Shown: positions 1 to 10,997, counted from the stretch's first letter. The stretch: DNA of 64,000 bases from Isochrysis galbana (GCA_018136815.1 CM030932.1:6176407-6240406); one strand, 5' to 3'. Translations and numbers: made by a program. The notes: generated from the letters alone by a model not told the origin.

Positions 1-202
1 ATCGGTGCGCCCATTGAGGCAAAGCATGCTTTGCTGAACCCAATCTTTACAGTGCTTACAGCCATGCGTGCCGGACAGGGGAAGGTCAGGCGCAGTTGAC
101 GGTTTCTTCTACGGAACCTGCCGTTTGCCCCGCTTAATTCATGATATGCATAAGTGTACATCTGCATACATCATGGATTCTTTCTTGTGTGGACGTGTGC
201 AG

Positions 203-864
203 GTGTGCCGTGGATCGGCGGAGGTGCCGACGCAGGCAAGAAGATTGAGCTTAAGTCAGGCTACGCGCTGCCTCATGACAAAGACGTCGGCGCCGTCATT
301 GTCGGCTTCGATCGCGAAATCAACTACCACAAGATCCAATATGCCCAGCTGTGCATCAACGAAAACCCCGGCTGTGAGTTCATTGCCACCAACCTCGATG
401 CTGTGACTCACTTGACCGATGCGCAGGAATGGGCAGGCAATGGCGCAATGGCTGGCGCCATCAAAGGCTGCACAGGACGGGAGCCCACTCTTGTCGGTAA
501 ATATATTCCCGATGCACAAGTCTATGAAGCTGCATGCCGGTGGGGTGCACTCAGCTTTGGAGTCCGTCACGGCTTGTGGTTGGTGGCTCGTTGCTAATCA
601 CCCTCCCGATATTTCGACATATGTCCATCTATAGGCAAGCCTTCCCCACTCATGATTGACTACATGGTGGAGAAGTTTGGCATCGAGCGCGGCCGTATTT
701 GCATGGTAGGCGACCGCTTGGATACGGACATTTTGTTTGGCCAAAATAATGGACTGCTCTCGTGCTTGACTCTCTCTGGTGTCACCACCGAGGAGAAGTT
801 GATGTCGCCGGAAAACTCGATCAAACCCGACTTCTATGTCGATTCGATTGCCGACTTTCTATAG
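203..864 (+). CDS. PGLP1: Phosphoglycolate phosphatase, plant PGLP1 type (3' exons only)
   Basis: Two exons are visible, 203-496 and 635-864. The intron runs G|GTAAAT to CTATAG|GC and restores a Gly codon, giving VGKPSP across the junction. The encoded protein follows the plant chloroplast enzyme closely: GGGADAGKKIEL, DKDVGAVIVGFD, a TNLDAVTHLTD segment, then the HAD motif IV region MVGDRLDTDILFGQN and a C-terminus of the SPENSIKPDFY type. By family knowledge the enzyme removes phosphate from 2-phosphoglycolate made by Rubisco oxygenation, the first step of photorespiration, in the plastid. The N-terminal half, with the nucleophile motif DxDGV, lies left of the window; bases 5-202 look like the preceding intron (acceptor at 201-202). 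Stop is TAG at 862-864. Confident on family; the first exon boundary is inferred. Confidence 0.93.
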
Positions 865-1616
865 AAGACGGAAGAGGAGTACGCGCGAATCCGTGCAACT
901 GCTTGAGGCCACAGAAAGCAGGGATCTTGATTGCGATACGTCTCTTCCCTTTGAGAAGAGTCTTCCGAAGAGGTGACCCGAAGTCAATCCGCGGCGGCCC
1001 CGTTCGTGCGTGAGATCTGCTCACTTGACGCTTGCTGCGCCGCTTTGTTGCGCGAGCGTCTCCTTGTCCTTGGCATGCCCGATTGACATCATAAAGGTTA
1101 ATCTCTTTACATATCTATGACATAATCCTCGCGAGATCTAAGGCCTAGCCTATGTCCGTCGATAGCTACGATATAAAGAGCACATTGTAGAATTTGGGCT
1201 GTTCTCGCGGGCTCCCATTCGCCATTCGTCGATCTAGACGTTAAGGTGAGCGCCGAAGGGCGGTCGTCCTGCTCAATCTTAGCTTGAGAAAAGACATCTC
1301 CACCGGTCAAAAGACCAAAGACGGGCTTTTTACCACAAGTTGAAAAACATTCTTGAAGGTGCGCCCGCTATGCTACTAGTGACTCACATTCTCATGCGAT
1401 CGCGCCGCCATCGCCTATGGGAATTGGGAATAGCACACGCTGTCGAGGGGACCAGGGAGTAACGTGACGGAGGCGATGGAGCAGCGTACACAACACACAT
1501 CACACATGAAAACAAAAAGAGGGACGTCCGCAAAGCCAACGTAGACTACACGCCCAACACACGCGCCCAAGCGGGCACGCGGAACAGCAATACGAATCAA
1601 AAGGCCTGCCCAAACC
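865..1616. other. Intergenic stretch, no gene seen
   Basis: Holds the 3' flank of the phosphatase gene. Only short, unsupported reading frames are present and no recognisable repeat was found. Confidence 0.5.
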
Positions 1617-1780
1617 CAAGGTGTCGTTCCGTCAATTGTGGGGCATCAGTCGAATTGAGCGATCAAATGTCCATAGTTATGTATAGTATTTTAAAATTAA
1701 ATGAGGGCTAGCCGTGCGTGGGGATAACAACTTTTTTCTCTGCTTTTCCCCGCGGTGCATGTTCCCCCGCGGGGACGCCG
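1617..1780 (+). mobile_element. One arm of the foldback element seen complete at 29844-30079
   Basis: From CAAGGTGTCGTTCCGTCAAT onward this matches the left arm of the complete foldback copy, through the AT-rich part and the GGGCTAGC junction into the CCGCGG-centred core. The right arm is missing. Instead the core runs straight into the tandem repeats at 1812-2160, which carry the same GTTGTTAT / CCCCCGCGGGG core motifs. Confidence 0.8.
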
Positions 1781-1811
1781 TGCGTGCGCATGCAAACGCT
1801 TTTCATCTAAG

Positions 1812-2160
1812 GCCGACAACTACATAAACATGCAGTTTAATGAATAGTATCCACTGAGCACCTGTGATGACTTGCAATCACATTGTGCACGCCGTGCATT
1901 GGGCACGGCGCGATGTGCATCGGTCCCCCCGCGGAGACGCCGTGCGTGCGCATGCCGACTTTTTCCCTCTGCGTGCCACCTAAGGCGCACAACTACGTAA
2001 ACGTGCAATATAAGAGATGTTTCTTTACGCAGCACGTGTGATGACTTGCAATCACATTGTGCACGCCGTGCATGGGCACGGCGCGATGTGCATCGGCCCC
2101 CCCCCGCGGGGGCGCCGTGCGTGCGCATAGCAACTTCCAGGAAGGTGCACGCCGTGCGTT
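1812..2160 (+). repeat. Tandem repeat, ~174-bp monomer, two copies
   Basis: Two adjacent monomers share ACAACTAC-TAAAC-TGCA, a TGATGACTTGCAATCACATT block and GTGCACGCCGTGCAT-GGGCACGG-CGATGTGCATCGG followed by a CCCCCGCGG core. The start-to-start distance is about 174 bp. A related pair in the other orientation is at 43150-43510. Confidence 0.8.
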
Positions 2161-2640
2161 CACTCTTTCCGCGGGGGAACTCTGGGCGCGGAGGTCATGC
2201 GCAGCGCGCGGCCGGCGTCATGCGAAGCGCGCGCTGGCCCTCTGGGCGCCCCTGAAGGACCTCTGAGAGCAGGCCATGGCGCGCCGCATGGCGACGCGCC
2301 GCAGGGACCGGGGCGGAAGAGTATGGAACGAGGGAGAGGGGGGGATTTGCACACACCCCGATGGAGTGTGGTGAGAAACGAGCCCCGTTTGCGTTAGCAA
2401 ACGGGCGAAGGGGGGCGACTGGCGATAGGAGGGAGATGGGAAGGGAGCGGCTCAAGACGTCTCGGATACCCTTGTGGCAGGTATACTCGAGGCGCAGTTG
2501 CTTATTTCTCGAGAACTGCTCGCGGCGTGAGCTGGTAAGGGCCGTTCTCCTTTTTTGACGAGAGGTTCCTCCCCCCCCCCCGGTGCTTTTTCCTAGAGAG
2601 TCGGCCGGCGTCGTTCGGTCCGCCTCAATGGGTTTTCCCT

Positions 2641-2850
2641 CATTCTAACTTGTGGGGAGTTAGAATGGGAGCCGGGGGCCTGCGAGGGGGGAGATGTGGG
2701 GGGGTGCATAGGTGTATGTATCTGTGACAACAGCACGCGCCAAGGTGTACAGGCAGGTGCGCTGAGGGCTGTCGTGTTAGTACCGGGCTAGTGAGAGTAG
2801 TGGTAGTGGTACTAAAATGCTCAGTTAGATTATTATGTAGGCCTCGAATG
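2641..2850 (+). mobile_element. Hairpin-leader retroposon fragment (CTAACT family)
   Basis: Begins with the hairpin TTCTAACT-TGTGGGG-AGTTAGAA, followed by TGGGAGCC. About 200 bp are repeated at 43789-43985 with few changes, including GTGCATAGGTGTATGT and GTGCGCTGAGGGCTGTCGTG. Same architecture as the other hairpin-leader elements here but unrelated in stem sequence. Confidence 0.65.
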
Positions 2851-3109
2851 TATTTGAAATGTATTTGGCCGGAGGCTACAAATACATATGTATTTGGCTT
2901 TATTTGCAGGCCCAAGCACCGTATTTCCCATCTAGGCTCTTGTCAGGCCCTAGGCCCTAGTGCTAGTGCAGGGGCCCATCTTCCCAGTACGGTACTGGCA
3001 GTACGTCGCAAACTTTTCTTTTTCAGCGCGCTGCCCGCTGCGCCGAAAGGCCGAAACCCGCACCCAGTGGCCGATGCATTTTTTCGGTAGCTTTAAAATG
3101 AGCCCCCCT

Positions 3110-3290
3110 TCACTCTCCCGCGCCCCCCCCCCTCCCCCCCTCCCCCTCCGCTCCCTCCCCAACACAAGTGTTCCCCCCTAGAAGCGCGCGGCTCCCTCCC
3201 CCCCCCCCCTCCCCCTTCCCTCTCCCCCCTCCCCCCTCTTCCTCCCTCCTCCCCTCCCCCCCCCCCCCCCGCCGCCGCCATCGCGCCACC
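3110..3290 (+). repeat. Long polypyrimidine (C-rich/CT) tract
   Basis: About 180 bases of almost uninterrupted C and T lie just upstream of the start codon at 3315, presumably in the 5' UTR or core promoter. Such tracts can form triplex DNA; no TATA-like box is evident. Confidence 0.7.
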
Positions 3291-3314
3291 GCCCACTGGG
3301 GGCCCTCCCCCGCC

Positions 3315-5480
3315 ATGCAGACCGGCGGCGAGGCGGAGCGACGCGGCTCGCAGGCCCGCTCTCTGGTGGGCGGGCTCGTCGCTACCGCTGCGCTCGCCTG
3401 CGTCCTCTTCAGCCTTCTTACCGAGGACTTCCTCAGGCCGAATGCCTTGCTGAGTGAGGAGGGCGGCGCGCCAGAGGAATGTGGCGGCTACATGAGCTTC
3501 TGGTGGTGGTGCCCAGAGGAGAAGGCGGGGAGCGAGTGCGACTGCTCATGGACAGCCGAGTATGCATGCCCGCTCAACCTCGATGCCATCGACCTTGATC
3601 ACAATGGCCACATTGACGTGTTCGAGGCACAGGACTTCAACTCAGATGGAGTCATTACGAGGGAGGAGCGCTTGGAAGAGGACCTTAACCACGACGGGCG
3701 CGCGAGCAAGCAAGAGGCTCTTGCGCGAAGGCGCCCCGAAATGGGAACCAAAGGATATGCTGACGATAGTTTTGAGTGCTTCGACTTCTGCTGCCGCCCT
3801 TCATCTAACCCTGCACCAGCACTTGTTTGGGCCGTTGCGCCTATTGTTCGGCTTTTCTCGCCGCCACCATCACTGACGTCTGCGCAATCGTCTCAGCCGC
3901 CTCCAAACCCACCGATCCCGGCTCAAATGAGTCGTTTGTCGATGCGACGACCATCACCACCGCCCCAACCTTTTCCGCCCCCTTCACCGTCGCCGCGCCC
4001 GCTGCTCCCACTGCCAGACCCGCCCCTCCCTTCACCGCCACCCTCGCCATTTCCATCGCCTCCGCCGTCCGCATCGCCGCCACCCCCTTCGCCATCTCCG
4101 ACATCGCCGTCGCCACTTCCTCCCCCACCCCCGATGCCACCGTCCCCTCAGCCTGCTAAGCCGCCACCCCCACCGGAGCTCCCTCCACCATCATCTCCTT
4201 GGCCTGCGCCACCGCCGCCGCCCACTCCCCCGCCACCATGGGGACCTCCTCCCCCCTCCCCGCCACCGCCCTCTCCGCCCAAACCTCCGCCCCGTCCACT
4301 GTACGACGTGCGCATTGTGAAGGGACATAGCGACTCCGTGGTGTCCGTGTCCTTTGGCGGCCACGACTCGCTCCTGGCCTCCGCGGGCAATTTCGATGAC
4401 ACTATCATCTTGTGGGATCCAATCACTGAACAGACGGTGCGTCAGATAAGGGCAAAGTCCTTCATGATATTCGGTGTTGCGCTGGACTCCAAAGGGGAGA
4501 GAATGGTATCTGGAGGATTCGACAAGATTGTCCGGCTGTGGAACGCACAAACAGGGCAGCTCCTACACAGCATGCGTGGGCATGAGGACGTGGTAAAAAC
4601 TGTGGCATTTCGGCCAGATGGTGAGATGGTGGCATCCGGGAGCTTTGACCACACAGTGAAGCTGTGGGACTTTGAAACTGGCTTGCTCGTTTACACGCTC
4701 CGACACATGTATGCGGTGAACGCGATTGCGTTCGACTGCGATAATAATTATTTGGCCTCCGCCGACGATGCAAACGTCAAGATATGGGACGTCAAGTCGG
4801 GGCAGCGCGTTCGCATTATTCGTGGCCACACATTCCCTGTCACCTCGCTTGCCTTTGCCAAAGGCAACGTGATCGCGACAGCGAGCGAAGACCACACAGT
4901 CCGTGTCTGGAATGCCTTGACAGGGTTCGAGATCTTCAAGATGACGGACCATTTGGGCATTGTCAAGGCCGTCGCTTTCAGCCCAGACAGCGGTCGCTTG
5001 GCATCGGGAGGGTTTGACCACACCATCAAGATCTGGAACATGGTCGACGGCACGCTCATGCAGACCCTTAAGGGTCACACGCGAGAAGTGCTTTCGCTCA
5101 GTTTCAATCATGATGGTCACTTGCTCGCTTCGGGTAGCCGAGACCACCTCGTTCTAGTGTGGGATGTGGCGCCGCCATCAAAACCCAACCCGCCACCGCT
5201 TCCGCCAGCAGTACCACCACAACCTCGAGCTCCTCCGTTAGCACCAGGCGAGCACTCACGTCCCGAGGAAGCGGGTGCCACGGAGCACCATAGCGGCGTG
5301 CAATGTGCTGATGAGGTCTCCGACTGCGGAGCGGATGGCGATAAGATCTGCATCCTTTTCCCGGAATTTTCGAGCCGGCACTGCCGGTTGACGTGCCACT
5401 ACTGTGATGGTTTGGAGGAAGAGATAAAGGCCTTGCAAGCTTTGCGAGCTAGGGAAGGGCACAGCGAACAAGGACCCTGA
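3315..5480 (+). CDS. Membrane-anchored EF-hand / Pro-rich / WD40 / ShKT protein
   Basis: 721 residues in one exon. The start at 3315 was chosen over in-frame upstream codons because those fall in the C-tract and because a signal-anchor follows directly (hydrophobic residues ~16-36 after a basic N-terminus). Order: Cys/Trp-rich segment 55-85; three EF-hand-type loops at 93-104, 107-118 and 123-134 (DLDHNGHIDVFE, DFNSDGVITREE, DLNHDGRASKQE); Ser-Pro/Pro-Pro spacer ~183-330 of pherophorin type; seven WD40 repeats ~332-617, enough for one propeller; a second Pro-rich linker; and a C-terminal six-cysteine ShKT domain ~664-697 with spacing CX6CX7CX10CX3CX2C. The signal-anchor, hydroxyproline-type spacer and disulfide domain imply that the WD40 propeller lies in the secretory lumen or outside the cell, which is unusual. 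Ligand and role are unknown. Confidence 0.85.
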   Translation: MQTGGEAERRGSQARSLVGGLVATAALACVLFSLLTEDFLRPNALLSEEGGAPEECGGYMSFWWWCPEEKAGSECDCSWTAEYACPLNLDAIDLDHNGHIDVFEAQDFNSDGVITREERLEEDLNHDGRASKQEALARRRPEMGTKGYADDSFECFDFCCRPSSNPAPALVWAVAPIVRLFSPPPSLTSAQSSQPPPNPPIPAQMSRLSMRRPSPPPQPFPPPSPSPRPLLPLPDPPLPSPPPSPFPSPPPSASPPPPSPSPTSPSPLPPPPPMPPSPQPAKPPPPPELPPPSSPWPAPPPPPTPPPPWGPPPPSPPPPSPPKPPPRPLYDVRIVKGHSDSVVSVSFGGHDSLLASAGNFDDTIILWDPITEQTVRQIRAKSFMIFGVALDSKGERMVSGGFDKIVRLWNAQTGQLLHSMRGHEDVVKTVAFRPDGEMVASGSFDHTVKLWDFETGLLVYTLRHMYAVNAIAFDCDNNYLASADDANVKIWDVKSGQRVRIIRGHTFPVTSLAFAKGNVIATASEDHTVRVWNALTGFEIFKMTDHLGIVKAVAFSPDSGRLASGGFDHTIKIWNMVDGTLMQTLKGHTREVLSLSFNHDGHLLASGSRDHLVLVWDVAPPSKPNPPPLPPAVPPQPRAPPLAPGEHSRPEEAGATEHHSGVQCADEVSDCGADGDKICILFPEFSSRHCRLTCHYCDGLEEEIKALQALRAREGHSEQGP

Positions 5481-5903
5481 CGACCAAGTCAACTAGACAT
5501 GCATTAGGAGCTAGGAGCGCTCGCATCGGGCAGAGCTGAGGAGAACGAATGTTTTCGCACACAACTCGCTCTGGCGACACGGGCGCTCACATTGACCATC
5601 ACCGTGCAGACACGGTTTGTGCGTGCCAAATACCATTTCGTCTCAGGCAAGGCTGGGGTGCCGGTTCGCGTTGCAACAGTACGGAAGTTGAGTCCTGCCC
5701 TCCTGAGAGACAAATGGGCCCTAAACGGCGAGGTGGCCTCAACTTGAGCTGCTGATGCCCACATGCCGAACAAGCTCAGCCATCTTGCTACGGTGCTATC
5801 ACATGGTGTCTTGTTTGTGACTCGTTTTTTTCGGTACGATTCGTGTGCCCGGCGTTGCAGTTACAGTGCCCCCCTGAGGTGCCTTTCAATCATCTTACCA
5901 TGC
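5481..5903. other. Intergenic, 3' flank of the WD40 gene
   Basis: No gene or recognisable repeat seen; it ends where a hairpin-leader element starts. Confidence 0.5.
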
Positions 5904-6440
5904 AACTAAGTTTATACTTAGTTCACGTAGCGGAGGCGCCTCGTGCCCTCCCCTTGTTGCGGGAGTGGTGGTGGTGGCGGAGTGGCTGTGAGACTGAAAC
6001 CTCAGGTTCGGTTGTTTTCGCTCTGGTCCCCGCCCCCATGGGACCCGAGAAACTTTGTTTTTATTTTCTCCCCCCGAACGCCCTCCCCCTCTCGTTGAAC
6101 TCCCCAAAAAGAGGGCGTGGAGAGCTCATTTCTTCTTCAGCGCGGCCTTTGGACGCCCCACAAGACCTGGACCCCGCCCCGCCGCCCCGCCCCGCCAGCG
6201 AAATGGAAATGGGGAATGGGGCGACGGCTTTAAAATCCAACAAAAGGTTAGAGTATCCGCTAGCAGACGAGTACACGCTAGACGGTAGCACGCCATTAGA
6301 CGAAACAGAAGTAGAACATTTGACGAATGCCATCCGCGGGGCGAGTCGCAAACGCCGACGCCTCATGGGGCCCGCCAAGTCCGACTTCAAACTGATGCCT
6401 GCGCGCTGCGCGCCCGTTTTCGACGATCCATCCAGATGAG
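5904..6440 (+). mobile_element. 5' part of a hairpin-leader LINE
   Basis: Starts with the near-perfect hairpin AACTAAGTTTATACTTAGTT (5904-5923), then a GC-rich leader and a reading frame from about 6202 that runs to the stop at 6437-6439. It contains PLADEYTLDGSTPLDETEVE and the basic motif RKRRRLMGP. A diverged relative with a comparable leader and RKRRRLTGP is at 62254-62560. I infer the start of LINE ORF1; no enzymatic domain is present and the element is cut off before any reverse transcriptase. Confidence 0.55.
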
Positions 6441-6773
6441 TGACAGCATGTGGGAGGGACTAGTACTCAAACCTTGTTGAACATCATGTTCAATAGCATG
6501 GAGGAGCTCAAGATTGATCTAGCACTCATAATGGATTTAGAGATTTTGTGCAGTACCACATACAAGTTGGAGGGGGAAGCTCGATTCTAGCAAGGGGGTG
6601 TCGCATCCGCGATCGACCTTTTTGTTTTAGAAGTTGTTTGCGTTTCTATGTTCCCTCCTTGCAGGCTAGCCACGAGTCAGCTGTGGCGGAGGCAGGGGCG
6701 GCGGCGGTGACAGCAGCGGTGGTGGTGGTAGCGGCGGCGGTGGGAGCGCGCGACTCATGGCGAGGCGAAAGCT

Positions 6774-7046
6774 GCCCCCGGTCGCGGGCGTCGAAGTTGG
6801 GCACTCATGGCGCGTCTTGGGGCGTGACGACGTCATCACCGGGGGCCGCAAGCGGCCGATTTCGACGCAGTGCGCGGGGGCAGCGGGCGCGATTGGCGTG
6901 GCTGTGAGGGCGGCATACCGCGCTTTGGTGCTGGTAGCGGCATCCATTTGGTGAGCGGTGACTCGAACGGCCTCGTGGCGCCCCCGGTCGCGGGTCGAAG
7001 TTGGGCACTCATGGCGCGTCTTGGGGCGTGACGACGTCATCACCGG
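6774..7046 (+). repeat. Direct repeat pair, ~68 bp, 206 bp apart
   Basis: The copies at 6774-6841 and 6980-7046 are identical apart from a 2-bp difference. Both contain GTTGGGCACTCATGGCGCGT and GTGACGACGTCATCACCGG. The second abuts the left edge of the truncated Copia element. The space between contains no gene. Confidence 0.85.
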
Positions 7047-10000
7047 TCCTAATCGCTCCGGAACTCTCAAACAACTTATTCAGCGCCCGCTACGGTGACG
7101 AACACGACAACATAAAGACGGTCCTCAACACACCTGACGGTAAAGACGAGTACCGAATTATACTTCCAAACGGCGACCACGTCCCACTAGATCGCAATAA
7201 TCGACACAATGTCATACTAGCCTACACCACTCAACACGAGCCACTTGATGCTAGCTTCGACATCATCCATGCTCGCTTCGGTCATGCCCACGCATCCCGG
7301 ATCGACGCCGCCTTCTCAAAGCATAATCTAGACAAATTCCGCCACGATCCCGCCTCTTGTGATGCGTGCCTCAAAAACCGCCGTCGTCTAAATCGCAACA
7401 AAGTTAGCACCACTCACACCAAGTATTCTTACTTTGGCGAATGCGTATCCAGTGACACCATAGGGCCATTTCCTACAAGTCTCATCGGTCGCTACCAATA
7501 CGCTGTTTGTTTCTTTGATCGAGCCACCCGCTATCCTTCCGTCTACTTCCTCAAAAACAAGGACAGCGGATCCGTCCTAGCCGCGGCCAAACAATTCCTT
7601 ACTGATCACAAGATTTACCTTACACGTACCGCCGTCCCCGGTGTCGTCGACACATGGCACTGCGACAATGGCACGGAGTTCACGGCGGCAAACGTAGATG
7701 AATTTTGCGCGGAACTAGGCATCCGGCGCACATACTCCCCGCCTTATACTCCGGACCGGAACGCTCATGCTGAACGTCTGTGGTACACTTTACTCCGCCC
7801 GATGCGTGTCATGCTCGCCCACTCCGGAGGTGATTCCATCAAGCCTCTATTTTGGCCGTTCTTGATGCAATATGCCTGCGAAATCCATCGTGCCCTCCCG
7901 TCTACGGCAAATGCGCATGGCCTCAGCCCCGTCGAAGCGCTCACCGGCCGACCCGCCGATCTCTCCAAATTCAAAGTCATGTTCTGCGACTGTTTCCCTC
8001 GCCTTCCCGACCATATTTCTTCGTCGAAACTCAACTCTCCGCGAGAAAAGGCCGCATTTCTTGGAATCGACTCAACACGAAAAGGCTTCTATGTCTTCCT
8101 ATCCTCCTCCAATCGTGTCACTACCGCCGTCGATGTCACTTTCAACGAACGATCTTTCACAGTTCTCAGCGACGCCCGCGATCCATCATTAATCTCGCAA
8201 GCTTTCCGGCAGCCTCCCTCAAACACGCTGCCTAATTTCGCCGCTCCCACCACCCGCCCTCCGATCATTTCGTCCGCCGTTCCCTCGCCGCCATTGCACT
8301 CCCTCCCAGTTGCAGTCGCCCATCCCATTCTAACAGCACCGCCGCCGTCGGCCCGCCTAGCGTGGCACTTGCCGCCGGCTACCCCTCGCTCCGTCCTTTC
8401 AACGACCGTTGCCGGCCTCCTCGCTATCGCCATGACCGCCTCGTCGGTGGGGGAGTGTCTCATTGTCAATCCCGACTCGGCTAATTCAATTCCAACACCC
8501 AAATCCTTCAAAGACGCAATAGCCGATCCGATCTACGCGAAACAATGGATAGAAGCAATGAAGGACGATGTCAAGGGCAAATACGAGACCAATAATGCTT
8601 GGACGCTAGTCCGCTCCCTTCCTCCCGGTCGCAAATGTACAAAGGGCAAATGGGTCTTCAAAATCATCTACAAAAGCGACGGTTCCATCGAACGCTTCAA
8701 GGCTAGATGGGTGGCTTGCGGTTACTCTCAAGTCGAGGGCATCGACTACGATGAAACCTTTTGCTCTACAATGCGATGTGAGTCCATTCGACTCTTTCTA
8801 GCCAATATCTGCGCATCAGAAGACGATTGGCTCGAGATCGACGTCACCAAAGCGTTCACTCAAGGTGACATGGACCCCAATCTTGATCTATACGTTGAGC
8901 AACCCCACGGCTTCGAACAAGAAGGGTATGCCGCATGTAAGCTTACTCGCCCACTCGAAGGGACCAAGCAAGCCGGCCACCTATTCATGAAGTCGAATGC
9001 CGACCATCTCGTCTCTCTCGGGTTCAAGCGATGTGTCGCCGAGCCTAATCTTTTCAAACGATCCCTAGATGGGATATTAATCAAGATTGGACTGTACGTC
9101 GATAACTTGCTCATTGGCTTTCCTCGCGACAACAAATCGGCTACCGAGCAAGTCCGCACATTCCTTTCAAGGTATACCGCAAGGTTCGCGTGCAGCGCTC
9201 CCAAGGCGCCCTCATTGTTTTGTGGGATGCTACTCTCGCGAGATGTGACCGCTAAAACTCTTCGCGTCAGCCAAGAACACTACATTGTCAACACGGCGAC
9301 CAAGTTCCTGCGCGGCTCGAGCAAACCATACACCGTTCCAATTCGTTCAACCGACATAGATACCTTCATGAAAATGAAAGGTGCCACATCTGATGAAGAG
9401 CGCGCCATCATGAGGGACAAGCCCTATCTAGCTATAATGGGATGCCTGCTCTGGATAGCAAATTGCACAAGGCCCGATGTTGCTTACGCCTCAAGCTTTC
9501 TCTGTCAGTTCATGCAGGATCCAAGCCCCAAGAACTTCGAGCATGCGCTAGCCGTTCTTTCATACCTACACAACACCAAATCGCTGTCGCTAACTTACAG
9601 AGGCTCCGCACCCACCATTGAAGTCTACTCAGACGCATCTTGGGGTTCCTCCCCTAACCCTTTCTCGGGTCACATCATCATGTACTGCGGAGCGGCGGTC
9701 TCATATTCGGCACGCAAACTGAAGATAATTCCACAATCCTCTGCCGAAGCCGAAATCGCTGCATATACTAATGGAGCCAAGGATCTAAGGTTCGTTCTTA
9801 ACGTTCTAGAGTTTCTCGAAGCGGACTACTCTCTTCCGGTTGCTATCCATTGCGACAACTCAGCCACAATCGCTTCGATCAAGAACCCTGGTGTTACGGC
9901 TCGCACTCGTCACTACGAAAATTGGCTTTGGTTTGGCCGCAAGCAATTTCTCGATCTTATCTCTACTCCTTCGTGGCTGTCGACCAACAACCAAATTGCC

Positions 10001-10072
10001 GACATGATGACTAAGGCTCTAGAAAAGGGAAAGTTCGTTTCGTTCCGCAACAAGTCGCTCGGATCATTTTAG
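7047..10072 (+). mobile_element. Copia LTR-retrotransposon polyprotein, 5'-truncated
   Basis: One open frame of about 1000 codons. It enters at the end of the protease (VLIAPELSNNLFSARYG), then GAG-pre-integrase with a zinc-type HARFGHAH...CDAC, the integrase core (D in SSDTIGPF, D in CDNGTEF, E in NAHAERL), Copia reverse transcriptase (WVACGYSQVEGIDYDETF, LEIDVTKAFTQGDM) and RNase H (VYSDASWG, SSAEAE, HCDNSAT, RTRHYEN). The order integrase before RT is diagnostic of Copia. Gag, most of the protease and the 5' LTR are absent. The catalytic YVDD box reads YVDN (codon AAC), so the reverse transcriptase should be inactive although the frame is otherwise open. A recent but dead copy. Confidence 0.95.
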
Positions 10073-10301
10073 CGACTTGTCGCACTTCCGCATGTCCCAC
10101 CGGTCAACCTGCAAACTCTCTTAGAGTTGACGGGCCTCATGCCGTAGTGGAGCCATTACGCCTTTATCGGCCTAATGAGAATCCTTCGTCGGCCTATGCG
10201 TCATCTCGCTTGAGCTCGATTCAGTCCTGACGTATGCTTGTATCTTTCATTGGGAATGACGTCGGATGGGAAATAGGGATTCGCCTTTGGCGATGGGGGA
10301 G

Positions 10302-10471
10302 TGTCAGAGTTTTGTTGTCCTGGTTTAATCCTAGTGCTGAGGGACCGTGCCTCATCGGCAACGGAGCCCCTACCCCGCGATGGGGGTGTGCGCGGTTGGT
10401 GCATGGCTCGTCCGGTGTATGTGGCTAGGGATGCTAGCCAACAAGACCTCTTACAAGACTACAATTTCTAA
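10302..10471 (+). mobile_element. Probable 3' LTR of the Copia element
   Basis: A purine run GATGGGGGAG (polypurine tract, 10292-10301) is directly followed by TGTCAGAG, the expected TG start of an LTR. The right end is uncertain: ATTTCTAAC at ~10471 is a plausible end, ACA at 10510 an alternative. With no 5' LTR to compare, the boundary is inferred. Confidence 0.55.
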
Positions 10472-10561
10472 CGGGGGCCCTCATCGTGCTCGTCGCGGGA
10501 TGGTGCTACAATCCTGCCGCACTCTCTCGCCCAGCTTTACTTTACTCCAGCGTCCGGAATC

Positions 10562-10960
10562 TGCGCCTCCCCCTCGCGTGGGGGGAGGGGGGGGGGGGGA
10601 GCTTCCAGTGGGGGGAAGGGGGGGGGGGGGGAGGGCGGGAGGTGAGAAGAGGATCGCCCGGCGCCGAACGGACGCCCGAGGGGGGGAGAAGGGAGAAACG
10701 TCCACTGGTGGGTGGGGGTGGGCACACTGGGGCGGGGCCAGTGGCGCGCGGGGGGGGGGGGGGGGGGGGGGGGGGAGGCGGGGGCGGGGGAGGCGGCGCT
10801 CCAAAAGGGGGGGGGGGGGCGGGGGGGAGAAAGGGGGGGGGGGGGGGGGGAAGGGAGGGGGAAGCAGGGGGAGGGGAGGGGGCGCACTGGGGGGACGCAG
10901 CGGAGCGGGCAAACAAGGGGGTGGCGAGGCGCGGGGGTTGAGTGGGGGGGGAGGGAGCGT
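10562..10960 (+). repeat. Extreme poly-G tract region
   Basis: Nearly 400 bp of G-rich DNA with many runs of 8 or more G and one of nearly 30 around 10750-10780. The strand asymmetry keeps all six frames partly open, so the long frames here are artefacts. Strong G-quadruplex potential, just upstream of the gene at 10998. Confidence 0.9.
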
Positions 10961-10997
10961 TTGGCTCTCCTCCTTCGACCAGCCCGTCCTTCAAGAC

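Noticed and set aside
4563-5147. 194-codon minus-strand frame
   Set aside because: Antisense of WD40 repeats, whose codon pattern keeps it open.
10347-10990. Gly/Pro-rich frames on both strands over the poly-G tract
   Set aside because: Homopolymer artefact; only the part from 10998 has splice signals and normal composition.
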